Positions 1 through 6,009 of a stretch of 11,627 bases of DNA are shown piece after piece. Numbering within the stretch: the stretch's first letter is position 1; every line of letters begins with the position of its first letter. Under the pieces are notes generated by a model. The model was not told the origin of the DNA, ran no database searches, and was given only the letters and a program-made list of their open reading frames with translations. Location of the stretch: contig JAOZTS010000028.1 of the NCBI GenBank assembly GCA_029939035.1, positions 623-12,249 on the forward strand, in the 5' to 3' direction. The DNA comes from Candidatus Altimarinota bacterium (lineage in GTDB: Bacteria; Patescibacteriota; Gracilibacteria; UBA1369; LOWO2-01-FULL-3). The position numbers were made by a program, and so were the translations under genes.

Positions 1-306
1 TGGGTCTGTTTTTATGTTGTCTTCTTTTGTGTCTTTTAGCCCGTCGTTGTCGTCATCATCATCTGCAATATTTCCAATGCCGTCTTTGTCGGTGTCCAGG
101 GTTTCATTCGGATCGAGAGGCATTTCGTCAAACTCATCCGGAACTTCGTCTCCGTCATCGTCATTGTCGGCATTATCTCCAATTCCGTCTCCATCTGTGT
201 CTAATTGTTCATTTGAGTTTAATGGGAAAGCATCTTCTGTGTCAGGAACTCCGTCTCCATCGTCATCTGTGTCTGTTTGGTTTGGAATTCCATCGTAGTC
301 GGTGTC
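1..306 (-). repeat. In-frame tandem repeat of 105 bp (35 residues), Asp-rich calcium-binding units
   Basis: Three consecutive units begin with DTD-x-DGI at residues 132, 167 and 202 of the exported protein (bases 306-202, 201-97 and 96-1). The first two are exactly 35 residues long and share the pattern DTDxDGIxxxxDxDDDGDxVPDxxD, written here as a consensus. The third is cut by the window edge and has drifted (DDDDDNDGLKD). Further units outside the window are likely. Confidence 0.8.
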
Positions 307-699
307 TTGTACTGCAAAAATTTCTGTAGATATCCAGTTGTTTGATGGATTGTCGTCTTCTGGTTCCCATGGATAAAGTTTTACAGCAATTTTGTGGTCA
401 CCATAAGTAGGAACCCAATCTATGAAAATGTCATCAGTTTTGCCTGCAAAAAGTGAAATTGCTTGGTCTCCTCCTATTTGATTGCCGTTGTCGGAAAATC
501 TTACAGTACCTAATAGGTCTTGATCGCTATTGTTTGTGGCTGTTGAATAAATCCTAATGGCTGAACCTTCAATAAAACTTCCGGTAGAGAATTGGATGTT
601 TTGGCTATTGATTGAAATATCACTACTGTATGCGAAAACTGTAGTGGGAAATAACAGAAAAGATGAAATTATTGCTAGTGTATTGAAAATGCTTTTCAT
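1..699 (-). CDS. Secreted CARDB-like protein with Asp-rich (thrombospondin type 3-like) calcium-binding repeats, 3'-truncated
   Basis: The minus strand is open from an ATG at 699-697 to the window edge, giving 233 codons with no stop, so the C-terminus lies outside. Residues 1-23 are a signal peptide: Lys at position 3, a hydrophobic core, and a cleavage-like VFA before YSSD. Residues about 28-130 look like a CARDB-type immunoglobulin-like beta domain (IRIYSTATNNS, then FIDWVPTYGDHKIAVKLYP, then NNW). From residue 132 come 35-residue units rich in DxDxDG motifs: 132-166, 167-201 and 202 to the edge. In thrombospondin type 3 repeats such motifs bind calcium and form stiff stalks, so a surface or extracellular role is likely. 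Function is otherwise unknown. It lies in the same direction as gyrA, 121 bp after it. No Shine-Dalgarno site or clear promoter is visible in the gap. Gene and export are fairly certain; domain names are from pattern recognition. Confidence 0.85.
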   Translation of the reverse strand, partial: MKSIFNTLAIISSFLLFPTTVFAYSSDISINSQNIQFSTGSFIEGSAIRIYSTATNNSDQDLLGTVRFSDNGNQIGGDQAISLFAGKTDDIFIDWVPTYGDHKIAVKLYPWEPEDDNPSNNWISTEIFAVQDTDYDGIPNQTDTDDDGDGVPDTEDAFPLNSNEQLDTDGDGIGDNADNDDDGDEVPDEFDEMPLDPNETLDTDKDGIGNIADDDDDNDGLKDTKEDNIKTDP

Positions 700-720
700 A
701 GGGTTGTGTGATGAGGTACT

Positions 721-820
721 CGCTCCGCTCGTGTTATGCTCGCCTTAGCTCGCAGGCCGTTCGCTGTCCCGACCCTTCGGGTGCCCGGGAACTGACTCTT
801 CGAGCCTTCGCTGCCGGCTG
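721..820. other. GC-rich intergenic block with short repeats and a hairpin
   Basis: This 100-bp stretch has 67 G or C bases, while the flanking genes are clearly AT-rich. It begins directly after the gyrA stop codon (821-823, minus strand). Visible structure includes CGCTC twice in tandem (721-730), GCTCGC twice (738-743 and 748-753), the similar pair GCCGTTCGCTG (756-766) and GCCTTCGCTG (804-813), and a GC-rich hairpin at 766-792. No tRNA cloverleaf and no T-run typical of an intrinsic terminator is present. It may be a structured intergenic repeat or a Rho-type or RNA-processing element. I do not recognise a named family. Confidence 0.6.
766..792. other. GC-rich stem-loop after gyrA
   Basis: Arms GTCCCG (766-771) and ACCC (772-775) face GGGT (779-782) and CGGGAAC (786-792). 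The loop is TTC and there is a 3-nt bulge (783-785). On the minus strand, the direction of gyrA transcription, the stem is not followed by a U-run. It could therefore stabilise the gyrA 3' end or pause polymerase, but it is not a standard intrinsic terminator. Confidence 0.45.
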
Positions 821-3484
821 TTAAGCTTTTGCTGCTTTTTCCTTTTTTGGTTTCACTTCAATTGTTTCTTGTGCTGATTCTTCCACTTCTTCTTCGCCGG
901 CTTCAATTACGAATAGTGATATAGATGCAACTTTGTCGGATGGTTTCATTCTCATTAAGTAAACACCTTGTGTTGCTCGTCCTTGAGAAGGGATATTTTT
1001 GCTGTGAAGTCTGATTACTTGTCCTGATTTTGACATTATGATCAATTCTGCATCTAAGTCTTTTGTTGTTACTTTAGCACCAACTATTACACCCGTTTTA
1101 GCTGTAATGTTAGCAGTTTTTACTCCTGAGCCTCCTCTTGCTTGAAGTCTGTAATTTTGAGTTTTTGTCATTTTCCCTAGACCATTTTCCATTACGACTA
1201 GGAGTTCGCTCTTCTCTGTGTCTCTTATTACATCCATTTCTACTACTATGTCTCCATCTTTTAGTCTGATTCCTCGAACACCTTGAGTTGCTCTACCCAT
1301 TGGACGAGCATCTTTTTCGTTGAATCTGATACATTTTCCGTTTTTTGTGACGATTAATATTTCATTATCTTTTGATACTTCTCGTACCCATTCTAATGAA
1401 TCATCAGCTCTTAGCTTTATGGCTATTAGTCCAGATTTTCTTACGTTTGCAAAATCTTTTACTGATGTTTTTTTGATTTTCCCTTTTTTTGTGGCCATGA
1501 CCAAGCAATCTCCGGTGAAGTTTTCGTGTGAATTTAGAATTGCGGTTATTTGTTCACCGTCTTGTAGTTGAAGTAGGTTTACAATTGCTTGTCCTTTTGC
1601 TTGTCTTGAAGCTTGTGGGATTTCATAAACTGGTAATTTGAAGACGCGTCCCTTGTTTGTGAAGTAGAATAATTCGTCGTGGTTGTTTGCAAATCTGATT
1701 AATTTTATTTCGTCATCGTCTTTTGTTGTTCCTCCGATTATTCCCTTTCCTCCACGTCTTTGAGCTCTGAATGTAGATGTTGGAACTCTTTTTATATAAT
1801 TTTCTCTACTTAACATCACCATCATTTCTTCGTTTGGAATGGTGTCTTTGTTTGAAATTTGATTTATTGCTGTTGAGACAATTTCAGTTCTTCTTTTGTC
1901 TGCGTATTTTTCTTTAACTTCTGCGAGTTCGTCCTGCATAATTTTTAAAATTCTCTTTGGATCTTTTAGAATAGCTTCGAGTTCTGCTATTAGTGCTAAT
2001 TTTTCTGCAAGTTCATCTTCGATTTTCTTTCTTTCCAGTCCAGCAAGCGTTTGCAATCTCATCTCGAGAATGGCTTTACCCTGCTCTTGGGAGAGTTTGA
2101 ACTTTTTCATTAATTGTTCGAGCGCTATTTCTTTTGTTTCAGATTTTTTGATTGTTTTTATAATGTCGTCAATGTTGTCGAGTGCCACTTTTAGTCCTTC
2201 TAATATGTGGGCTCTTGCTTTTGCAATTCTAAGGTCGTACTCAGTCCTTCTAACAATTACTTCTTTTCTGTGAAGTATGAAGTGTTCAAGAACCTGTTTT
2301 ATGTCCAATAAGTGTGGTTGAATTTCGTCCACAAGAGCAATCATGTTCATATTGAATGAGTTTTGCAGTTGTGTGAACTTGAAGAGTTGATTTAGAATTT
2401 TCTTTGGATAACTGTCTTTTTTGAGGTCAATTACTACTCTGATTCCATCTTTGTTTGATTCATCTCTGATGTCTGTTATTCCTAAAACCTTTTTGTTTCT
2501 AACCAAGTCAGCAATTTTTGTAACAAGATTTGCTTTGTTAACTTGGTAAGGAATTTCGTTGACTATAATTGAAAACTTTCCTCCTTTTTTCTCAACTATT
2601 TCAGTTTTTGCTCTTACCACCATTCCTCCTCGCCCTGTTGCGTAAGCTGTTTTTATGTCTTCGACGTTGTAGAGTATTCCACCAGTAGGGAAGTCAGGCC
2701 CTTTTATGAACTCCATAAGCTCTTCTATTGTTACATCTGGATTAGTTGAAAGATGCATCAATCCGTCGATTAATTCTCCTAAATTGTGTGGTGGAATGGA
2801 AGTTGCCATACCTACCGCAATACCTGTTGTTCCGTTTAGAAGGAGTTGAGGGAGTTTAGTAGGGAGCACTTTTGGTTCTCGGTGTCTCCCGTCGTAGTTG
2901 TCTCTCCAATCTACTGTTTCTTTTTCAATATCTTTAAGTATTTCGTCAGAAATTTTCTCCATTTTTGCCTCTGTATAACGCATTGCGGCTGGACTATCTC
3001 CGTCGATAGACCCGAAGTTACCCTGTCCTCTTACTAGTTGATATCTCATTGCAAAATCTTGTGCCATTCTTACCATTGAGTCGTATACGGCTGTGTCTCC
3101 ATGTGGATGGTATTTAGCCAAAACTTCACCGACAACAGCTGCTGATTTTCGGAATCCACTGCTTGATCTCAGTCCCATTTCGTTCATGGCATGTAGTATT
3201 CTTCTGTGCACTGGCTTGAGACCGTCGCGGACGTCAGGTAGGGCACGAGAAACTATCACACTCATTGCGTATTCTAGATATGAGTTTTCCATTTCGTCAG
3301 AAATACTCCTTTGAGTTGTGCGGTCATTCATGGCTTCTTCTGCTGCTTCTTCGAAAAGTTCAAGATTCTTGTTTTCTTCAGGATTCTCATTTTCTTCAGA
3401 ATTTTTGTTTTCGTTCTCGTTTTCATTACTTTCGTCCTTGTTCTCATCTTTGTTGTCATCTTTGTTATTGTCTTTTTTAGGCAC
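821..3484 (-). CDS. gyrA: DNA gyrase subunit A
   Basis: GyrA is the DNA breakage-rejoining subunit of gyrase (A2B2), which introduces negative supercoils using ATP hydrolysed by GyrB. The 887-residue product has the winged-helix/tower core at about 65-540, with the family opening [21 protein letters not shown], split here at [18 protein letters not shown] plus RDG. The catalytic tyrosine is Y170 in [10 protein letters not shown]. The GyrA box QRRGGKG at 575-581 marks gyrase rather than topoisomerase IV. The C-terminal beta-pinwheel spans about 550-860, followed by an acidic then Lys-rich tail. The residue matching E. coli Ser83 is Thr131 ([10 protein letters not shown]). The start is GTG at 3484-3482, with no Shine-Dalgarno site. 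Residues 1-51 are a low-complexity Lys/Asp/Glu/Asn extension that usual GyrA proteins lack; ATG at 3331-3329 (Met52) would give a family-typical N-terminus. Its promoter faces the VirB4 operon promoter. Identity is certain; the start is not. Confidence 0.97.
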   Translation of the reverse strand: MPKKDNNKDDNKDENKDESNENENENKNSEENENPEENKNLELFEEAAEEAMNDRTTQRSISDEMENSYLEYAMSVIVSRALPDVRDGLKPVHRRILHAMNEMGLRSSSGFRKSAAVVGEVLAKYHPHGDTAVYDSMVRMAQDFAMRYQLVRGQGNFGSIDGDSPAAMRYTEAKMEKISDEILKDIEKETVDWRDNYDGRHREPKVLPTKLPQLLLNGTTGIAVGMATSIPPHNLGELIDGLMHLSTNPDVTIEELMEFIKGPDFPTGGILYNVEDIKTAYATGRGGMVVRAKTEIVEKKGGKFSIIVNEIPYQVNKANLVTKIADLVRNKKVLGITDIRDESNKDGIRVVIDLKKDSYPKKILNQLFKFTQLQNSFNMNMIALVDEIQPHLLDIKQVLEHFILHRKEVIVRRTEYDLRIAKARAHILEGLKVALDNIDDIIKTIKKSETKEIALEQLMKKFKLSQEQGKAILEMRLQTLAGLERKKIEDELAEKLALIAELEAILKDPKRILKIMQDELAEVKEKYADKRRTEIVSTAINQISNKDTIPNEEMMVMLSRENYIKRVPTSTFRAQRRGGKGIIGGTTKDDDEIKLIRFANNHDELFYFTNKGRVFKLPVYEIPQASRQAKGQAIVNLLQLQDGEQITAILNSHENFTGDCLVMATKKGKIKKTSVKDFANVRKSGLIAIKLRADDSLEWVREVSKDNEILIVTKNGKCIRFNEKDARPMGRATQGVRGIRLKDGDIVVEMDVIRDTEKSELLVVMENGLGKMTKTQNYRLQARGGSGVKTANITAKTGVIVGAKVTTKDLDAELIIMSKSGQVIRLHSKNIPSQGRATQGVYLMRMKPSDKVASISLFVIEAGEEEVEESAQETIEVKPKKEKAAKA
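3332..3484 (-). other. Low-complexity N-terminal extension of GyrA
   Basis: Codons 1-51 encode an unusual charged stretch of Asn, Lys, Asp and Glu ([21 protein letters not shown] and similar), made of short imperfect codon repeats. It precedes the conserved GyrA core. If translated it would be a disordered tail on the gyrase A subunit. If translation starts at Met52 instead, it is 5' untranslated sequence, although the frame is fully open and the gyrA promoter lies upstream of it. Confidence 0.6.
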
Positions 3485-3510
3485 GATATATTAGTTATTA
3501 GTTGAAAATT

Positions 3511-3530
3511 TAGACGAATTTACTTGTCTA
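3511..3530. promoter_or_regulatory. Imperfect 20-bp inverted repeat at the gyrA transcription start (possible operator or leader hairpin)
   Basis: Arms TAGAC (3511-3515) and GTCTA (3526-3530) are perfect complements, and 7 of 10 positions pair across the full 20 bp. It lies just downstream of the proposed gyrA start site near 3532, where a repressor could block transcription or the gyrA leader RNA could fold weakly. Function is inferred from position only. Confidence 0.35.
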
Positions 3531-3538
3531 GCGCCGGA

Positions 3539-3547
3539 ATACTAGCA
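3539..3547 (-). promoter_or_regulatory. Extended -10 promoter for gyrA
   Basis: On the minus strand the sequence reads TGC then TAGTAT, a TGn-extended -10 element with four of six consensus bases. Upstream, only a weak -35-like stretch (TCTACA/TACAAC region) is seen, which is usual for extended -10 promoters. It predicts a start near 3532 and a leader of about 48 nt before the GTG. Confidence 0.45.
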
Positions 3548-3600
3548 TAGTTTTTTTGATAGTTGTAGAGAAAATTATTGCCATTTATGCCTATAGACCC

Positions 3601-3629
3601 TTGTAAAAAGTGCGTTTTTTTGGTAAAAT
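3601..3629 (+). promoter_or_regulatory. Sigma-70-type promoter for the VirB4 operon
   Basis: The -35 element TTGTAA (3601-3606), a 17-bp spacer and the -10 element TAAAAT (3624-3629) are preceded by TGG at 3621-3623, giving an extended -10. The predicted start is near 3636, about 26 nt before the ATG at 3662. The leader is almost all A and T and has no Shine-Dalgarno site. This is the clearest promoter in the 177-bp divergent gap. Confidence 0.65.
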
Positions 3630-3661
3630 AATAGGAAAATTAAAGATAAAAATAAAAACAA

Positions 3662-4522
3662 ATGGCAGACGATAAAACACAAGTTCAGAACAAAACAGAA
3701 GAACAAAAGCTGGTTAAGGAAGGAAAGTCAGTATTTTCGCCTAGGAAGGTGGAAGATTTTGAGAAAACTCCTGAATGGATGAAGGCCTCAAGCGAGGAGG
3801 TTGCTACAAACAAGATTGCAGGAGTTGATGCGCAAGTGCCTGCTGAACCTGCTCCAGAACAAATTGTTCAGTTAAAAGCGGAAAAACCTTCAAAAACGGC
3901 TATTGGTGAGGATCCTTCCTCTACTATTGAGGTTTTGGCTTCGTTGGAAGTCGTGAAAAAGGCTGATGTAAAGGCCGCAAAAAAGTTAACCGATGCAGGT
4001 TATGATCCTACGACTGGACATAAGATTGATGAAGAACAAACCAAAAAAGAAGCTACTGCTGCGCAGGATGTAAAAGATGTTGCAACTGCAAAAAAGAAAA
4101 AGTCATTTTTTGATAATATAAAGTCATTATTTGTCTTCAAAACAAAGAAAAGCAAGGATGTTGTAGAAAAGGTCGACAAGGCCGCTACGACTACCGATGC
4201 AAATGGAAAGAAAATTCAAATTTCACCAGACGAGAGGAAAAAGTATATTGAAGCAGAAAAGATATACCAAGAGGGGATTTCTTCTATAAAGGATCTTATT
4301 GCTCCTTCTTCAATGGATATTCAGTACGATTCTATAAAGATAGATGGAGTTTATGCACGAACATTCTATGTTTTTGCTTATCCTCGTTTTTTAAATGCAA
4401 ACTGGCTTGCTCCTATTGTCAATTTTGATGTGACAATGGACATTTCTCAGTTTATTTATCCGATTGATAATGAACACTTTGAAAAAGAAAGTGGCTCAGA
4501 TGCAATCAAGTATGAGGATTAA
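3662..4522 (+). CDS. VirB4-like ATPase, N-terminal part (split by a +1 frame change), with a long low-complexity leader domain
   Basis: This 286-residue product has no Walker motifs. Residues 1 to about 190 are Lys/Glu/Ala-rich and probably disordered, with no recognised domain. From about 195 the sequence matches the start of the VirB4/TraC-like family as I know it from Patescibacteria: GISSIKDLIAPSSMDIQYD, then YARTFYVFAYPRF, NANWLAPIVNFD and MDISQFIYPID near 268. Normally this runs on directly into the part encoded by the next frame. Here the frame continues for 18 unrelated residues after PID and stops at 4520-4522, while the matching continuation (LKKKVAQMQSSM) is in the +1 frame. The two frames overlap by 59 bp. 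Either a single VirB4 is made by frameshifting, two polypeptides assemble, or the gene or the assembly has a one-base error. Transcription is from the promoter at 3601-3629. Confidence 0.75.
   Translation: MADDKTQVQNKTEEQKLVKEGKSVFSPRKVEDFEKTPEWMKASSEEVATNKIAGVDAQVPAEPAPEQIVQLKAEKPSKTAIGEDPSSTIEVLASLEVVKKADVKAAKKLTDAGYDPTTGHKIDEEQTKKEATAAQDVKDVATAKKKKSFFDNIKSLFVFKTKKSKDVVEKVDKAATTTDANGKKIQISPDERKKYIEAEKIYQEGISSIKDLIAPSSMDIQYDSIKIDGVYARTFYVFAYPRFLNANWLAPIVNFDVTMDISQFIYPIDNEHFEKESGSDAIKYED
4434..4522 (+). other. Frame-change zone within virB4
   Basis: The downstream frame is open from 4434 (after a TGA at 4431-4433) and the upstream frame ends at 4522, so a +1 switch must fall here. Family alignment from memory places it near CAC-TTT-GAA (about 4476-4484), where dropping one base turns PIDNEH-FEKE into PIDNEH-LKKK. 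The bases around it are TTT, then GAAAAAGAAA. No in-frame CTT-TGA of the prfB type occurs. Confidence 0.6.
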
Positions 4523-5996
4523 TGCTGAAAAGGGTCAGGTTCGTGATCCAGGGCTTGAAACAGCGCTAGAGGATGCGGAAGTATTACGTACGAAAATCCA
4601 AAGAGGGCAGGAGAAATTCTTCCAATTTGCTCTATATTTCACACTTTATTCAGAAAGCGAAAAAAAGCTTGAGAAAGTTGCAAAACAGCTAGAAAGCTTA
4701 TTGGCTGGGAAACTGATTATGACAAAAAGATGTCAGCTCCAGGCCGAGCATGGGTTTAATGCTTCGTTACCACAATGTTTGGATGAACTTTATACAATTC
4801 GAAATATGAATACGGGTCCGCTTTCTACTACATTCCCGTTTACTTCATCAGATCTTACTTCTGATAAAGGTATTTTGTATGGAATTAATAGACATAACGA
4901 TGGACTGATTATATTTGATAGATTTGCTCTGGAGAATGCAAACAGTGTTGTCTTCGCGAAATCTGGTGCAGGTAAATCGTACGGAGTGAAACTGGAAATA
5001 CTGCGTTTGATGATGATGGGAACAGATGTAATAGTTATTGATCCGGAAAACGAGTATGAGGCTTTGGCTACAACTGTTGGTGGAAATTATTTGAGACTTA
5101 GTTTAAATAGTGATAGACGTATAAATCCTTTTGATTTGCCGAAACCTGTAGAGGGTGAGGACGTTCAATCCGGGGATTTGCTTCGTACAAATATCTTAAC
5201 TCTTCAAGGATTATTGAAATTGATGCTTGGTGGAGTTTCTCCAGAGGAGGAGGGGATTTTGGATAAGGCTTTGATTGATGTTTATGCTTTGAAGGGTATT
5301 ACAATGGAAATTGATGATCCTTCTTCTTTTGAGCCTCCAACAATGGAGGATCTATATCAGATTTTAAATTCTATGGAGGGAGCGGCTTCGTTAGTTCAAA
5401 GATTATCAAAATATACTTCTGGATCTTATTCTGGAATTTTCAATAAACCGACAAATGTAGATCTTTCTGGAGGGCTTATGGTCTTCTGTATCAGAGATTT
5501 GGAAGATGCTTTACGTCCGATTGCGATGTATATCATTCTGAATTATATCTGGAATAAAGTTCGAAGTAAGCTGAAGAAAAGAATGTTAGTGATAGATGAG
5601 GCCTGGTCAATGATGCAACATGAAGATAGTGCGAAGTTCCTTTATGGACTTGTAAAACGTGCAAGAAAATACTATTTGGGTGTGACAACAATTACCCAGG
5701 ATGTGGAGGACTTTATCAAGAGTGATTTCGGAAAACCTATTATTACAAATTCATCCATGCAGCTGCTTTTGAAACAAGCTCCAAGTGCAGTTGATACATT
5801 GGCGAAGATATTTAATCTTACTGAGGGTGAAAAATACGTACTTTTGAATAGTGGTGTGGGGCAAGGACTTTTCTTTGCCGGACTGAAGCATGTGGCGATT
5901 CAGATTATTGCTTCGTATACAGAAGACAAGATTGTGACTACTGATCCGGAAGAAGTGTTAAAAGAGAGAGCGGAGTTAGAGGGGGATGAAACTTAA
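4464..5996 (+). CDS. VirB4-like type IV secretion ATPase, C-terminal ATPase part
   Basis: VirB4-family proteins are cytosolic AAA-type ATPases at the inner-membrane base of type IV secretion and conjugation machines. This frame encodes up to 510 residues. It carries the rest of the N-terminal domain (1-150), Walker A AKSGAGKS at 165-172, the family motif IDPENEYE at 192-199, Walker B MLVIDEAW at 374-381 with Asp378 and Glu379, and a TTITQD sensor-like motif at 408-413. All catalytic elements are intact. The first possible start is TTG at 4464, then ATG at 4470, 4500 and 4512; none has a convincing Shine-Dalgarno site. Internal initiation is therefore not obvious, and joining to the upstream frame by a +1 shift is attractive. 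The next gene follows after 13 bp, implying one transcript. No VirD4, VirB6 or relaxase gene is in view, so conjugation, DNA uptake or protein export cannot be separated. Confidence 0.9.
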   Translation: MIMNTLKKKVAQMQSSMRINAEKGQVRDPGLETALEDAEVLRTKIQRGQEKFFQFALYFTLYSESEKKLEKVAKQLESLLAGKLIMTKRCQLQAEHGFNASLPQCLDELYTIRNMNTGPLSTTFPFTSSDLTSDKGILYGINRHNDGLIIFDRFALENANSVVFAKSGAGKSYGVKLEILRLMMMGTDVIVIDPENEYEALATTVGGNYLRLSLNSDRRINPFDLPKPVEGEDVQSGDLLRTNILTLQGLLKLMLGGVSPEEEGILDKALIDVYALKGITMEIDDPSSFEPPTMEDLYQILNSMEGAASLVQRLSKYTSGSYSGIFNKPTNVDLSGGLMVFCIRDLEDALRPIAMYIILNYIWNKVRSKLKKRMLVIDEAWSMMQHEDSAKFLYGLVKRARKYYLGVTTITQDVEDFIKSDFGKPIITNSSMQLLLKQAPSAVDTLAKIFNLTEGEKYVLLNSGVGQGLFFAGLKHVAIQIIASYTEDKIVTTDPEEVLKERAELEGDET

Positions 5997-6009
5997 ATTT
6001 TGAACATTT

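Noticed and set aside
14..329. Ser-rich and Arg/His-rich open frames on the plus strand
   Set aside because: They are antisense shadows of the Asp-rich repeats on the minus strand; GAT/GAC repeats read backwards as TCA/ATC/GTC.
557..748. 63-codon plus-strand frame
   Set aside because: It is antisense to the signal peptide and CARDB-like domain of the exported protein and has no family resemblance.
700..820. tRNA or small RNA gene in the GC-rich block
   Set aside because: No cloverleaf, T-loop or CCA end could be drawn, and no promoter is evident.
1896..2273. Ser/Ile/Phe-rich plus-strand frame within gyrA
   Set aside because: It is antisense to the GyrA coiled-coil region; the minus-strand product is unmistakable.
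4476..4490. prfB-type +1 frameshift signal (CTT-TGA)
   Set aside because: The letters CTTTGA occur, but out of the translated frame (CAC TTT GAA), and no upstream Shine-Dalgarno-like stimulator is seen.
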